From the NCBI RefSeq assembly GCF_000954115.1, contig NZ_CP010797.1:2976001-3040000 (forward strand): DNA of 64,000 nucleotides, in the 5' to 3' direction. The DNA is from Rhodococcus sp. B7740 (lineage in GTDB: Bacteria; Actinomycetota; Actinomycetes; Mycobacteriales; Mycobacteriaceae). The notes beneath the pieces are model-generated. The model saw only the letters and a program-made list of their open reading frames with translations. It had not been told where the DNA came from and did not search any database. Positions 1 through 9,594 of this stretch are shown here, in pieces (positions within the stretch are counted from its first letter, which is position 1; each line of letters starts with the position of its first letter). The position numbers and the translations under genes were made by a program.

Positions 1-195
1 CGGTGCGGGCAGAATGGGCTGCACTTCGCCGTCGACATAGCGGCAGATGGCCGTCCTGCCCTGCTCGGCGGGCCGCAGTTCCGACCACCAGATCTCGCTG
101 CCTACGAAGCAACCACCCTCGACGGGGTGGCCCGCCGAGGACAGATCTGCTGCGGTGATGGGCGAGGGCCAGGATCCGAAGGCGAGTGCGGTCAC
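1..195 (-). CDS. N-terminal fragment of a prolyl-oligopeptidase-like (S9) peptidase
   Basis: Reading the reverse strand from a GTG gives 65 in-frame codons that run off the left edge of the window. The peptide begins TALAFGSWPSPITAADL and continues with GGCFVGSEIWWSELRPAEQGR. That pattern (a short SPI-A-DL opening followed by a 'whatever-W-E-RP-EGGR-I' strand) is how S9-family dipeptidyl aminopeptidases and acylaminoacyl peptidases start their beta-propeller domain. The catalytic alpha/beta-hydrolase domain would lie outside the window, so activity cannot be judged. An alternative upstream GTG exists near 240, but a stop lies between. Confidence 0.6.
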   Translation of the reverse strand, partial: MTALAFGSWPSPITAADLSSAGHPVEGGCFVGSEIWWSELRPAEQGRTAICRYVDGEVQPILPAP

Positions 196-296
196 CCCGA
201 CCACCCTAGTGAACTGACGCGCACGTAACGCAGTGTTCACCGGCTCTTCAACCGTGACCCGGATGATGGGAGGCAAGTAATACGAGGGGGAACACC

Positions 297-524
297 ATGC
301 GCCGGACCACTACCCATTCGGTGGACCACGAGATTCTGACATTCGGCCGAACCTGGCGTGGGTACGGCGGTGGCAGCGACGAGGACATCTACGTGGCATT
401 CGGCGTCGACGCGCGTACCTACTTCCAGCGACTGCGTCGCATACTGGATTCGCCGGTCGCCGAGGAGCTGACGCCGGACGAACGGGCCGCGATCGCCGAC
501 ATCTGCCGGTTGCGACTCGCCTGA
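297..524 (+). CDS. small DUF3263-family protein
   Basis: A 75-residue soluble protein starting at ATG with a GGGGGAAC-type ribosome site just upstream. The arrangement HEILTFGRTWRGYGG, then a helix ending in a ..F.V.ARTYFQRLRRIL stretch, resembles DUF3263. That actinobacterial family has a small helix-turn-helix-like fold, typically DxEILxFExxWW followed by a YYQxLNxLLD segment. Its function is unknown; DNA binding is plausible from the fold type but not shown here. It lies between the divergent peptidase fragment and the convergent SRAP gene, so it is probably transcribed alone. Confidence 0.6.
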   Translation: MRRTTTHSVDHEILTFGRTWRGYGGGSDEDIYVAFGVDARTYFQRLRRILDSPVAEELTPDERAAIADICRLRLA

Positions 525-531
525 GCCACCC

Positions 532-1236
532 CTACACCGGCGTCAAGAGCTCCGGGCTGTTGTTCTTCACGCTGTTCACCGCGGTACTCACCTCGTAGGG
601 CTCGAGCCGTGGTTCCGGGATCGCGGCCAACAGGTCTCGCACGTCACCGAGGTCCGTCACCGCAGGGTCGAGCCAACTCGCGCGCAGATCCGGCGGGAGC
701 ACGACGGGCGAGCGATCGTGGATGTGGCCGAGCGCGTCGGCGGCAGGCGAGGTGAGCACGGTGACCGACCAGACCCAACGTGCTTCGTCGTCCTCGGCCT
801 TGGTGGGGTCTCGCCACAGCTCGTACAACCCGGCCATCGCGAGCACGCCGTCCTGGTGCAAGAAGTACGGCACCTTCGCTCCGTCGCGCTTCTCCCACTC
901 GTAGTACCCGTCGGCAGGGACGATGCATCGCCGACGGCTTGCCGCCTTCTTGAACGACGGCTTCTCGGTGATGGTCTCGGATCTGGCGTTGATCAGTCGG
1001 GAACCGATTTTCGCGTCCTTCGCCCACGACGGAATCAGGCCCCACCGCACCGACCGCAGTTGCCGCACGGCGTCGGCCTCGGGTTCGTCCTTCGGCGACC
1101 GTTCGAGCACCGTCCGCACCGTCTGCGTGGGGGCCACGTTGTACGACGGTGGCACCTCCGCACCGACGGTCTCGGCGATGTCGAACACCGCCTGCAGGTC
1201 GCTGTCACTCCGGGTACTGGCATACCGTCCGCACAT
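532..1236 (-). CDS. SRAP-domain protein (HMCES/YedK), abasic-site DNA-protein crosslinker
   Basis: The 234-residue product begins MCGRYAS. In this family Met1 is removed and Cys2 forms a thiazolidine crosslink to abasic sites in single-stranded DNA, shielding them from breakage. I chose this ATG rather than an upstream in-frame start because Cys at position 2 is required. Other family landmarks are visible: NARSET, the RRRCIVPADGYYEW segment and the GHIHDRSPV histidine motif that supports catalysis. Length is normal for bacterial YedK (about 220-250). It converges on the small DUF3263 gene and diverges from the aminotransferase. Confidence 0.9.
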   Translation of the reverse strand: MCGRYASTRSDSDLQAVFDIAETVGAEVPPSYNVAPTQTVRTVLERSPKDEPEADAVRQLRSVRWGLIPSWAKDAKIGSRLINARSETITEKPSFKKAASRRRCIVPADGYYEWEKRDGAKVPYFLHQDGVLAMAGLYELWRDPTKAEDDEARWVWSVTVLTSPAADALGHIHDRSPVVLPPDLRASWLDPAVTDLGDVRDLLAAIPEPRLEPYEVSTAVNSVKNNSPELLTPV

Positions 1237-1337
1237 GGAACGAGATTGTTCCACCCGGCACCGACAACGCGCTCGAACAACCCCGCGCGAAACAACCTCG
1301 TGGAAACCGATACCGCCCACCTGGCACGATGTGACGG

Positions 1338-2588
1338 GTGACCACTCCGCAGATCCACTCCCAGCCGCGTTATCGCACGTTGCAGCAATCGACGAAGCTG
1401 CAGAACGTGCTGTACGAGATCCGCGGACCGGTACACGCCCATGCCGCCCGGCTCGAGGCCGAGGGGCATCGCATCCTCAAGCTCAACATCGGCAATCCGG
1501 CACCGTTCGGATTCGAGGCCCCCGACGTGATCGTTCGGGACATGATCGCGGCGCTGCCGGTGGCCCAGGGGTACTCGGAGTCCAAGGGCATCCTGTCGGC
1601 GCGACGGGCCATCGTGACGCGCTACGAGCTCGAACCGGGTTTCCCCGAGCTCGACGTCGACGACATCTATCTGGGCAACGGAGTCTCCGAGCTCATCACG
1701 ATGACGATGCAGGCGTTGCTCGACGATGGTGACGAGGTCTTGATCCCGGCCCCGGACTACCCGCTGTGGACGGCGATGACGACGCTGTCCGGTGGCAAGG
1801 CCGTGCACTACATGTGCGACGAGGAGAACGGGTGGAATCCCGATCTGGCGGACATCGAGTCCAAGATCACCCCGAAGACCGTCGCACTGCTGGTAATCAA
1901 CCCGAACAATCCGACCGGCGCGGTGTATTCGAAAGAGGTGCTGCAAGGCATCGTCGATCTGGCGCGCAAGCACCAGCTGCTGTTGCTCGCCGACGAGATC
2001 TACGACCGGATCCTCTACGACGACGCAGAGCACACCTCGCTGGCGAGCCTGGCTCCCGACCTGCTGTGCCTGACGTACAACGGCCTGTCCAAGGCGTATC
2101 GGGTGGCCGGTTACCGCGCCGGATGGCTGGCGATCACCGGACCGAAGGCCCACGCCGCAGGTTTCATCGAGGGCATCGACCTTCTCGCGTCGACGCGGCT
2201 GTGCCCCAATGTGCCTGCGCAACATGCCATTCAGGTCGCACTCGGCGGATATCAGAGTATCGAGGATCTGATCCTGCCCGGCGGCCGACTGCTCGAGCAG
2301 CGCGACGTCGCGTGGGAGAAGCTCAACGCGATCCACGGCGTCTCGTGCGTCAAACCGCGGGGTGCACTCTATGCGTTCCCGCGACTCGATCCCGAAGTCC
2401 ACGAGATCTACGACGACGAGAAGCTCGTCCAGGATCTGCTGCTGCAGGAGAAGATCCTGGTGGTTCAGGGCACCGGATTCAATTGGCCCGGCCACGATCA
2501 CGTGCGCATCGTCACGCTGCCGTGGGCACGAGATCTGGCTGTGGCAATCGAGAGGTTCGGCAATTTCCTCGCGTCGTACAAGCAGTGA
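1338..2588 (+). CDS. PLP-dependent aminotransferase (AlaA/AspC type)
   Basis: A 416-residue class I/II fold-type I aminotransferase that should move amino groups between alanine, glutamate or aspartate and 2-oxoacids in the cytosol. The N-terminus has the substrate-gating GNPAPFGFEAP loop, the middle has the NPNNPTGAVYS motif, and Lys252 in SKAYRVAGYRAGW is the expected Schiff-base lysine. Length matches the mycobacterial enzyme annotated aspC (Rv0337c) and E. coli AlaA. Start is GTG, since the conserved region begins soon after (LQQSTKLQNVLYEIRGP). The alanine dehydrogenase about 1.6 kb downstream fits a role in alanine metabolism. Exact substrate cannot be read from sequence. Confidence 0.88.
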   Translation: MTTPQIHSQPRYRTLQQSTKLQNVLYEIRGPVHAHAARLEAEGHRILKLNIGNPAPFGFEAPDVIVRDMIAALPVAQGYSESKGILSARRAIVTRYELEPGFPELDVDDIYLGNGVSELITMTMQALLDDGDEVLIPAPDYPLWTAMTTLSGGKAVHYMCDEENGWNPDLADIESKITPKTVALLVINPNNPTGAVYSKEVLQGIVDLARKHQLLLLADEIYDRILYDDAEHTSLASLAPDLLCLTYNGLSKAYRVAGYRAGWLAITGPKAHAAGFIEGIDLLASTRLCPNVPAQHAIQVALGGYQSIEDLILPGGRLLEQRDVAWEKLNAIHGVSCVKPRGALYAFPRLDPEVHEIYDDEKLVQDLLLQEKILVVQGTGFNWPGHDHVRIVTLPWARDLAVAIERFGNFLASYKQ

Positions 2589-2735
2589 GACACGAAGTTA
2601 CCGAAAAGTAGTTGAAAGTGATGCACAAAACATCGGGGCGATCCCGCCTGAACGACGAATGATCTGTACATTGGCGGACGGCACTTCGGTGCCCGCGAGC
2701 CCTGGTCGTACCCCTCCCCCCCGGGTCGGTCAGGT

Positions 2736-2770
2736 GGTGGCGGGGGACGCCCCCCCTGCTCCCCGCCACC
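2736..2770 (+). other. strong GC hairpin between aminotransferase and YibE/F gene
   Basis: GGTGGCGGGG (2736-2745) pairs perfectly with CCCCGCCACC (2761-2770) around a 15-nt loop. It lies about 148 bases after the aminotransferase stop and ends 32 bases before the YibE/F start. There is no U-run, so it may be a factor-assisted terminator or a leader structure controlling the downstream gene. Only the base pairing is seen. Confidence 0.4.
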
Positions 2771-2802
2771 GAGCTCCTCGCATCGGCCACTAGCCTGACA
2801 CC

Positions 2803-4155
2803 GTGGAATCACACGGCAGTCCTTCCGACGGCAGTAAACCGAGCCTCGGATCTCATGTGGGTCACGGTCACGGCCACAGCGACTCACCGGTGCCGTTGGG
2901 ACCGGTGGCGGCCAAGGTCGTCGTCGGACTGCTGGTCGCCATAGCCATCGCCGTGATCGGCGGGGCCATCGCTCTGTGGCCCAGCCAGCAGAGCATCGAC
3001 ATCCCGCTGCCGTTCCAGACCGCAGGCGGTGGCGCGGTGTCCACCGAGGCAGGCACCATCACCTCGCAGAGCATCGGGCCGTGCGGAAGTCCCGACGCAG
3101 GCCGGGCGTTCACCGGCGACCCGACGCCTGCGGTCAACGACTCGTACGAATGTCAGCGCAGCATCGTCGACATCACCACCGGTGCCGACGCAGGCAAGCG
3201 CACGGTACTCGAGATCGCGCCCGGGCCCGGCCAACCGACCCTGAGCGCCGGTGAGGACATCCGGCTGGTCGTGCAGACCGACCCCGCCGGTGGAGTCCGC
3301 TACTCCTTCAACGACTACTCCCGCGGACTGCCGCTGGCGCTGATCGTCGGCGTGTTCGCCGTGGTCATCTGCGTCGTCGCGCGCTGGCGGGGATTCCGTG
3401 CACTGGTCGGGCTGCTCATCGCGTTCGCCGTGCTGGTGGTGTTCATGCTGCCCGCCCTGCTCGACGGTGCACCCGCCATTCCGGTCGCCCTCGTCGCCGG
3501 GGCGGTGATCCTCTACGCCGTGCTGTATCTGGCGCACGGGGTGAATCTGCGCACCAGCTCGGCGCTGCTGGGCACTCTGACCTCCATGGCAGTGGCGGCG
3601 GTGCTGTCCTACGTCGCCATCCGTATGACCCACCTGACCGGGTTGTCCGAGGAACAGAACACCGCCGTACAGACGTACATCGGCAACGTCAGCGTCACCG
3701 GCCTGCTGTTGGCCGGCTTCATCATCGGCTCGCTCGGAGTGCTCAACGACGTGACGATCACGCAGGCCTCGGCCGCCTTCGAGCTCGCCTCGGTGGACGA
3801 GACGGCGTCGCGGCGCGAGATCTTCACCGCCACGATGCGGGTGGGGCGTGACCATATCGCCAGCACGGTCTACACGCTCGTGCTCGCCTATGCCGGTGGT
3901 GCGCTGCCGCTGCTGCTGCTCTTCAGCGTCGCCGACCGGTCCATCCAGGACGTACTCACCGGCGATTCGGTGGCCATCGAGATCGTTCGGTCCGCGGTGG
4001 GCGGTGTTGCGCTGGCGTTGTCGGTTCCGCTGACCACAGCGATCGCTGTGCTGTTGGCGCGTCCCATCACCGTCGTAGGAACCTCGAACCGAGCAGAGCG
4101 CCGGGCCGCGGTACCAACCCGCAAGACCCGGCGCTCCGGCCGCCACAGTGCGTAG
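2803..4155 (+). CDS. YibE/F-family multipass membrane protein
   Basis: 450 residues. A short His/Gly-rich cytoplasmic start ([12 protein letters not shown]) precedes a first membrane helix (about 40-62). An extracytoplasmic domain of about 110 residues with paired cysteines follows (PCGSPDAGR and YECQRS). After that come roughly seven helices from about 180 to 425 and a basic tail. The region around [20 protein letters not shown] is the hallmark of the YibE/F family, membrane proteins of unknown function studied mainly in Lactococcus. GTG start; no overlap with neighbours, and it converges on ald through a palindromic repeat. Confidence 0.85.
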   Translation: MESHGSPSDGSKPSLGSHVGHGHGHSDSPVPLGPVAAKVVVGLLVAIAIAVIGGAIALWPSQQSIDIPLPFQTAGGGAVSTEAGTITSQSIGPCGSPDAGRAFTGDPTPAVNDSYECQRSIVDITTGADAGKRTVLEIAPGPGQPTLSAGEDIRLVVQTDPAGGVRYSFNDYSRGLPLALIVGVFAVVICVVARWRGFRALVGLLIAFAVLVVFMLPALLDGAPAIPVALVAGAVILYAVLYLAHGVNLRTSSALLGTLTSMAVAAVLSYVAIRMTHLTGLSEEQNTAVQTYIGNVSVTGLLLAGFIIGSLGVLNDVTITQASAAFELASVDETASRREIFTATMRVGRDHIASTVYTLVLAYAGGALPLLLLFSVADRSIQDVLTGDSVAIEIVRSAVGGVALALSVPLTTAIAVLLARPITVVGTSNRAERRAAVPTRKTRRSGRHSA

Positions 4156-4171
4156 AGCGGCTTCGCCCCAT

Positions 4172-4214
4172 GTGAGCAGAAGTTCGTAGTGGGCTACGAA
4201 TTTCCGTGCACGTG
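4172..4214. repeat. 43-nt palindromic convergent-terminator repeat, copy 1
   Basis: TTCGTAG/CTACGAA arms (4183-4189 and 4194-4200) surround a TGGG loop between two convergent genes, as expected of a bidirectional terminator. The entire 43-nt block recurs as a reverse-complement copy at 24145-24187 with three mismatches by eye, which is far beyond chance. Confidence 0.6.
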
Positions 4215-4229
4215 CGGCGCAGCCGCTCC

Positions 4230-5312
4230 TCAGGCGAAAGCGGCCGCGACGGTCTCCGAGAGCAGGGCGCCGTTGTGCGTGCTCAGTCCCGCCTTCAGCC
4301 CCGGGTCCGCCTCGCATGCAGCTTCCCAACCCTTGTCGGCGAGTGCGACGACGTACGGCAGGGTGGCGTTGGTGAGCGCGTAGGTGGAGGTGCGCGGCAC
4401 GGCACCGGGCATGTTGGCGACGCAGTAGAACACCGACTCGTGCACCTTGTACGTGGGATCGGCGTGGGTGGTTGCGTGCGAATCCTCGAAGCAGCCGCCC
4501 TGATCGATGGCGATGTCGACCAGAACCGAACCCGGCTTCATACGCTGAACCAGGCTGTTGGACACGAGCTTCGGCGCTTTCGCGCCGGGCACCAGTACGG
4601 CACCGATGACGAGATCTGCTGCCAGAACGGCCTGTTCGAGTTCGTAGGCGTTCGACACCAGCGTCTTGACGGCCCCGCGGTACTGATCGTCGATGGCGCG
4701 CAGCGCCTTCACATCGAGATCGAGCACGGTGACATCGGCGTGCATGCCGAAAGCGATTGCAGTGGCGTTCTTTCCGGAAACGCCGGCTCCGATGACGACG
4801 ACGTTGGCGGGCCGCACTCCGGGAACTCCGCCCATGAGAACTCCACGTCCGCCTTCGCTCGACATCAGGTGGTAGGCACCGGCCTGGGGCGCGAGGCGTC
4901 CGGCAACCTCACTCATCGGTGCGAGCAACGGCAGGGAACCGTCTGCCGCAGTGACGGTTTCGTAGGCGATGGCTGTGGTACCCGACTCCAGGAGCGCGTC
5001 GGTGCATTCCTTGGATGCGGCGAGATGCAGGTAGGTGAACAGCACCTGCCCCTTGCGCAAGCGTGAATACTCCTCGGCGATGGGCTCTTTGACCTTGAGC
5101 AGCAGGTCGGCCGTCTCCCAGACCTCGTCGACATCGGTGAGGATCTGCGCACCGGCGGCCTTGTAGTCGGTGTCGGTGAACGACGATCCGGCCCCTGCCT
5201 CGGTTTCGACGATCACTTCGTGTCCTCGCGAGACCAGTTCGTGCACGCCCGCCGGGGTGATGGCCACCCGGTATTCGTGGTTCTTGATCTCGCGTGGAAT
5301 TCCGATCTTCAT
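4230..5312 (-). CDS. ald: alanine dehydrogenase
   Basis: 360 residues, slightly shorter than the usual 371. The enzyme reversibly deaminates L-alanine to pyruvate and ammonium with NAD, and in mycobacteria helps nitrogen use and hypoxic redox balance. The N-terminus [20 protein letters not shown] is diagnostic. Lys75 in LLKVKEP and His96 in FTYLHLAA match the pyruvate-binding and catalytic residues, and GAGVSG (175-180) is the NAD-binding loop. The C-terminal catalytic region DIAIDQGG is intact. It is divergent from an Lrp/AsnC regulator, the arrangement known for mycobacterial ald-aldR. Confidence 0.96.
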   Translation of the reverse strand: MKIGIPREIKNHEYRVAITPAGVHELVSRGHEVIVETEAGAGSSFTDTDYKAAGAQILTDVDEVWETADLLLKVKEPIAEEYSRLRKGQVLFTYLHLAASKECTDALLESGTTAIAYETVTAADGSLPLLAPMSEVAGRLAPQAGAYHLMSSEGGRGVLMGGVPGVRPANVVVIGAGVSGKNATAIAFGMHADVTVLDLDVKALRAIDDQYRGAVKTLVSNAYELEQAVLAADLVIGAVLVPGAKAPKLVSNSLVQRMKPGSVLVDIAIDQGGCFEDSHATTHADPTYKVHESVFYCVANMPGAVPRTSTYALTNATLPYVVALADKGWEAACEADPGLKAGLSTHNGALLSETVAAAFA

Positions 5313-5372
5313 GGCGGCCTCCTCGGTGGTGGGTGACGTGAAGCCGAGGCTCCATCCGTGTAGGCCAACTAT

Positions 5373-5414
5373 GAATTATCTACGAAATCGACGCAACGGA
5401 AGTGAACATAATTC
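5373..5414. promoter_or_regulatory. putative Lrp/AsnC (AldR-like) operator in ald divergent region
   Basis: The 116-bp divergent spacer is locally AT-rich. GAATTAT (5373-5379) and its reverse complement ATAATTC (5408-5414) lie 35 bp apart centre to centre, a suitable spacing for an oligomeric Lrp/AsnC protein. The assignment rests on context and the inverted repeat only. Confidence 0.35.
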
Positions 5415-5428
5415 TGTACAGTCGAGAA

Positions 5429-5953
5429 ATGGCACGCAATAGTTCATTCGAGGGGGTCGAAGAGGGTGCGCAGCCGAACGATGTTCGGCCGGTCCCCCTG
5501 GACCGAATCGACCACATCCTGCTCGACGAGCTCCGCCGCGACGCCCGCACACCCAACAACGCACTCGCCGCGGCGGCCGGTGTCGCTCCGTCCACCGCAC
5601 TGGCCCGGGTTCGCGCCCTCGTCGAACGCGGTGTCATCCGCGGCTTTCACGCCGACATCGACCCCGAGGCTCTCGGCCAGGGTATCCAGGCCATGATCTC
5701 GGTGCGGCTGCAAGCAGATGCTCGACGCCGCATCAGCGAATTCGGATCGAAGATCGCCTCGCGGAAGGAGACGCTGAACATCTACTTCATTGCCGGTGCG
5801 GACGACTTCCTGGTGCATGTGGCGACCGTCGACACCGCCACTCTGCGCGACTTCGTCGTCGAGAATCTCAGTGCCGACCCGGCCGTGGCCGCCACCGAGA
5901 CCATCCTGATCTTCGAGCACATCCGACCGCGAAACAAGCACGCGGACAAGTGA
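5429..5953 (+). CDS. Lrp/AsnC-family regulator, probable regulator of ald
   Basis: About 174 residues. An N-terminal winged helix-turn-helix (LDRIDHILLDELRRDARTP, then AAAAGVAPSTALARVRALVERG) is followed by the RAM ligand-binding domain (GFHADIDPEALGQGIQAMISV). Such proteins bind amino acids and oligomerise on DNA. In mycobacteria the divergently encoded AldR controls ald in response to alanine. I prefer ATG 5429; a GTG at 5402 in frame would sit inside the inverted repeat. The domain order and position make the ald link likely but it is inferred. Confidence 0.85.
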   Translation: MARNSSFEGVEEGAQPNDVRPVPLDRIDHILLDELRRDARTPNNALAAAAGVAPSTALARVRALVERGVIRGFHADIDPEALGQGIQAMISVRLQADARRRISEFGSKIASRKETLNIYFIAGADDFLVHVATVDTATLRDFVVENLSADPAVAATETILIFEHIRPRNKHADK

Positions 5954-5959
5954 GTTCGA

Positions 5960-7888
5960 TCAGGGAGCGGGAGGAGCGACCGGCGGGAACACCGGCAACG
6001 TGAAGTCCGGGAAACCCGGGATCAGCGGCGGCGGCTGCTGCGTCGTCGTCGGAGGAACGGACTCGACGGGCGGCGGCGGTGCGGGCTCGGACGTGGTCGT
6101 CGTCGGCTCCGGCGTCCACGGCTCCTGGTAGACCTCGGTCTCCGGCGGCACCGTGGTCGGTGCGACGGTGGTCTCCGGTGCGGGCGGCGGCAACACCGGA
6201 GCCGGCGCCACGGACGTGGGCACCGTCGTGGTGACCGCCGGCACCTCGGCCTGGGTGCGACTGACCGAGGTGTCGACCACCTGCGGTGTGTTCTGTTGAG
6301 TGAGCATGAACGCGGAGACGCCCACCACCGACGCAAGACCCAGCGCGAGCACACCTCCGGTGCGAAGCCTGCGCCGAGCCCGGGTGCGATCGTCCTCGCC
6401 ATCGTCGTCGTCGTAATCGGCGTCGAGCCAGTAGACGTTCTTCAGCTGGAACGGAACCGGCTTGCCGTCGTCGGTTGCCTCGGACTGGGCAACAGAGCCC
6501 TCGGCAGACGAATCCCCCGTGTTCGTACTCAACGCAACGACCTCCCCGTCGACCCGCGCCCCCTGCACGTGGTCGTCGAGAACATCTTCCACTACCGGTG
6601 TCGTGTCCGAAACCGTTTCGACTGCACCGGACTCCGACGAGTCGGTGAATCTCGAGGACGCGAAACCCTCCACCGTTTCGATCGGCTCGGCCGGGACGTC
6701 GGACACCGCAACATCGGACACCGGGACATCGGACACCGTGTCCTGAGACTTCGAGCCCTCGCCGATCGGTGCCGCCGCGATCCAGGGACGGGCGGGGACG
6801 GGACGCGCTGCAGTGGGCCCTGGCGCCGGTGCGGCCGGCGCGGCGTGCTGGGAATCGGTGCGAGCCGGAACCGGCCGGACCGGAGCGGGCAGCGGAGGTG
6901 GCACCGGAGCAGGTTCCGCGCGTACCTGCGACGTGGGTGCGATCGGTGCGGCGGACTCCACCGGCCGACGAGCGTCCGGCGATCGTCGGGTTCCGGTTCG
7001 AGTGCGCGAATGCGGCCGTGCCGTCAGTGCGGCCCCACGTGCCGCGACGGTCTCGGGCTCGGTCGGCACGATCGACGGCAGTTCGAGCAGCGGTCCGACG
7101 CGTTGCTGCACGATCGGCATGCGTGCGCCGCCGCCGATCAGCACGACGGCGTCGATGGGAACGTTGGCCCCGATCATCACCTCGCGAGCGAACTCGATGG
7201 CCTCGTCGAGCAGGTCGGTGATGAGCAGCTCGAAGTTCTCACGGGAGAGCAGGATCATCCCGCTCGCATCGGGCAGGCACACCGCGTCCTGGGTGGACAG
7301 GCGTTCCTTGGCGATTCGGCAGCGCTTCTCGAACAGCGCCATGTCCGGGTCGGTCGACTGCTTGCCGAGGCGTTGGAGCTGATTGTTGCGGACGTAAGCG
7401 TCGATCAGATCTCCGCTGTACTCACCGGATCGCTGCGAGGCGACGACGGTGCGCTGAACCAGGTCCACGACGCTGACGGTCAGTCCGGAACTTCCGAGGT
7501 CGAATAGGGCCACGGAACTGCAGTTGCGGGCTTCACCGGTCGCCGCCAAGTACTCGACGATAGCTTCCACCTCGTGGACCAGGTGATAGTTGTGCAGGTG
7601 CGCACCGCTGAGGGCAGCATGCAGGGCGTCGGCCTGACGGGGGTCACGGTAGGCCACGCCGGTGGCGAGTTCGGGCTCGGTTTCGGCTGCCGCACCGATC
7701 GATTCGGCGGCCAGATGCGGAAGGTCCCCGCCGACGCTGTCGATAAGTTCGTTGCGGAAGAACAGCGGCCGGTCGATGTCGCTGACCAGGCCGGAAGGAT
7801 CGGCGACCGGTGCCCCGAACTGCTCGGCTCGGGGCTGCGCCGTGCGCACGGCTCGGGTCCCCATGGACACCCCAAGCAGCACAGTCAC
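5960..7888 (-). CDS. Hsp70/actin-fold membrane protein with Pro/Thr-rich tail (paralogue A)
   Basis: 642 residues. The N-terminal third to half is an Hsp70-like nucleotide-binding domain: LGVSMGTRAVRTA (phosphate 1 region), ALFDLGSSGLTVSVVD (phosphate 2) and VVLIGGGARMPIVQQRV (adenosine loop). There is no substrate-binding domain. Instead come a long Pro/Ala/Val-rich linker, an acidic patch (DADYDDDDGEDD), one membrane helix (about 508-530) and an exported tail of TTT, PPP and PAP repeats ending PVFPPVAPPAP. The layout suggests a cytoplasmic ATPase coupled to a cell-wall-spanning tail. Two more copies (8063-9472 and 28925-30283) share it. Function is unknown. Confidence 0.75.
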   Translation of the reverse strand: MTVLLGVSMGTRAVRTAQPRAEQFGAPVADPSGLVSDIDRPLFFRNELIDSVGGDLPHLAAESIGAAAETEPELATGVAYRDPRQADALHAALSGAHLHNYHLVHEVEAIVEYLAATGEARNCSSVALFDLGSSGLTVSVVDLVQRTVVASQRSGEYSGDLIDAYVRNNQLQRLGKQSTDPDMALFEKRCRIAKERLSTQDAVCLPDASGMILLSRENFELLITDLLDEAIEFAREVMIGANVPIDAVVLIGGGARMPIVQQRVGPLLELPSIVPTEPETVAARGAALTARPHSRTRTGTRRSPDARRPVESAAPIAPTSQVRAEPAPVPPPLPAPVRPVPARTDSQHAAPAAPAPGPTAARPVPARPWIAAAPIGEGSKSQDTVSDVPVSDVAVSDVPAEPIETVEGFASSRFTDSSESGAVETVSDTTPVVEDVLDDHVQGARVDGEVVALSTNTGDSSAEGSVAQSEATDDGKPVPFQLKNVYWLDADYDDDDGEDDRTRARRRLRTGGVLALGLASVVGVSAFMLTQQNTPQVVDTSVSRTQAEVPAVTTTVPTSVAPAPVLPPPAPETTVAPTTVPPETEVYQEPWTPEPTTTTSEPAPPPPVESVPPTTTQQPPPLIPGFPDFTLPVFPPVAPPAP

Positions 7889-8062
7889 GCGTCAGGCCTC
7901 ACTTCGATCGACAATGTTTCTCGGACGCGGTACACCCCGTCCAGAGCGCCAGGCTACCGCTTCGGACGAATCGGCGGGGCGCGCGCCCCAGTGGGCTGCG
8001 CACCCGCGCGTGACGGAACCGGTCGCGTTCCCCGAGCGGCCCGCGCGAACGAGACCCCCGGT

Positions 8063-9472
8063 CTATTCCGGCAGCTCCGGATCGACGACCGGTTGGTACA
8101 TCTCGCCGTCGTAGCTGAAGGCACGCTCGTACAGGTCCGCGTCGGACAGTCGAGCGGGCCCGAGGACAGGCAACTCGACGGGGCCCGGCGCGGCCTCGTC
8201 GGCGGGACCCGCGGCGGCGGAAAGGGCCGCGGCGAACGTGGAATCGAAGGGAATCTGCTGGTCGATCAGCGGGGTGGGTGGCGGCGTGTTTCCTCGGGTG
8301 AACACCAGTCCCACCACCGCGACGATCAGCACGCTCACAGCGGCGAGTACGGACGCGTCACGAATCGACCAGGTGCGGCGGCCGCGGCGTACCGGCTCGG
8401 CAACGACGCCGGGCTCGGGTACAGCCGGTTCCGACACCTCGGGCTGGAGGGGTACGGGTACGAGAAGGTCGGTCTCGAAGGTGGTCGACGGGATCGTCAG
8501 GTCCTCGGTCGCGAGTTGGTCGACGGTCAGGCCGTCGACCATCCACTCCTCGACGGGGTCGAGGACGAAGGTGTCCGGTGCATCGAGGGTGTCGGGAGCG
8601 GCGAGCGCCTCGGGTGCATCGAGCAGTTCCGACGCGTCGTCCGGAACAGTGATTGTTCCCACATCGGCGTCGAGCGAGGCTCGGGCGGGTCGTTCGTCGA
8701 GTGCTGCGCCCTTGGCGACGGCCATCGCAGGGGCGTCGGGCACGTGGACCGGGACGTTCCACTTGTCTTCGATGATGGTGCGCACTGCGGGAATGGCTGC
8801 ACCGCCGCCGATCAGCAGTACCGCGTCGGGTGCCTGCTTGGAGGCCCAGTCCAAGGCGTCGGAGACGAGCGGAGTGATCTCTCGCTCGAACTCCTTTCGG
8901 CTGAGCAACATCGGGCCGCGGTTGGGAGCCCTGACGCCCACCGACGAGCTCACCAGTTCCTTCAGTTCCCGGAAGAAGGCCTGGTACTCCTGGTCGCCCT
9001 CGGGTCCGACGGGAGCCGGCAGAATTCCCTTCGCCATCACGATGCCTCGGACCACTTCGTCGAAGCGGTCGCCGCTGATGTCGACGGTGCGTGCGGTCCA
9101 CTCGACGTACTCTCCTGCGACGTCGAGTGCGGTGGCCGAGAGTCCCTTCTTGCCCAGGTCGACGACCAGGACATAGTCCTTGTCGGCCAGTTCCGGAACG
9201 GTGCGGGCGTAGGCGAGAAGGGCGCGGGACTCCTCGACCATGCGGGCTTTCGGCACGGTGCCGTCACCGAGGGTCTCCAGCAGCGCCGTCACGGCTGCGG
9301 TGTCCCACCCGGCGAGCACGATGTCCTCGAACGGTCCGAGGTCGACGAGCTTGCCCGGCAGCAGGTCGTGTGCGCCCTCTGCGTCGATGGAGTCCTCGAC
9401 GCGGCGGCCGTCGGCGATGTACGCGATGCGCACGGCACCGGTACCCACTGACACCCCGCAGACGCCACCCAT
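8063..9472 (-). CDS. Hsp70/actin-fold membrane protein (paralogue B)
   Basis: 469 residues from ATG 9472, chosen because MGGVCGVSVGTGAVRIAYI lines up with the paralogue starts. The nucleotide-binding motifs are more divergent: VVDLGKKGLSATALD in phosphate 2 and AVLLIGGGAAIPAVRTI in the adenosine loop. An acidic, Ala/Pro-rich linker (repeated DAPDT/DAPEA units) leads to one membrane helix (about 367-390, VLAAVSVLIVAVVGLVF) and a short exported tail ending PVVDPELPE. It sits 174 bp upstream of paralogue A on the same strand, so the two may be co-transcribed. No client or partner can be read from the sequence. Confidence 0.72.
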   Translation of the reverse strand: MGGVCGVSVGTGAVRIAYIADGRRVEDSIDAEGAHDLLPGKLVDLGPFEDIVLAGWDTAAVTALLETLGDGTVPKARMVEESRALLAYARTVPELADKDYVLVVDLGKKGLSATALDVAGEYVEWTARTVDISGDRFDEVVRGIVMAKGILPAPVGPEGDQEYQAFFRELKELVSSSVGVRAPNRGPMLLSRKEFEREITPLVSDALDWASKQAPDAVLLIGGGAAIPAVRTIIEDKWNVPVHVPDAPAMAVAKGAALDERPARASLDADVGTITVPDDASELLDAPEALAAPDTLDAPDTFVLDPVEEWMVDGLTVDQLATEDLTIPSTTFETDLLVPVPLQPEVSEPAVPEPGVVAEPVRRGRRTWSIRDASVLAAVSVLIVAVVGLVFTRGNTPPPTPLIDQQIPFDSTFAAALSAAAGPADEAAPGPVELPVLGPARLSDADLYERAFSYDGEMYQPVVDPELPE

Positions 9473-9594
9473 AGACCAGACAGTCCTTCGCAGATTGTGT
9501 TTCGACGCCGGATCCGGCGTCCGTACGAGCCCCCGCTCCACTCGAAGTGTACGGCGGTCCTCGAACCCGATGCGGGCATCCCGGTAACGCTACT

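Noticed and set aside
1035..2501. 488-codon reverse-strand open frame
   Set aside because: It is antisense to the aminotransferase and continues into the SRAP gene region; composition is the shadow of GC-rich codons, with no recognised domain.
2884..4329. 481-codon reverse-strand open frame
   Set aside because: Antisense shadow of the YibE/F gene; rich in Arg, Gly, Asp and His, no family match.
6030..6300. Repetitive Pro/Thr/Glu-coding DNA that looks like a tandem repeat
   Set aside because: It is low-complexity coding sequence of the Hsp70-like protein tail, with no regular nucleotide period.
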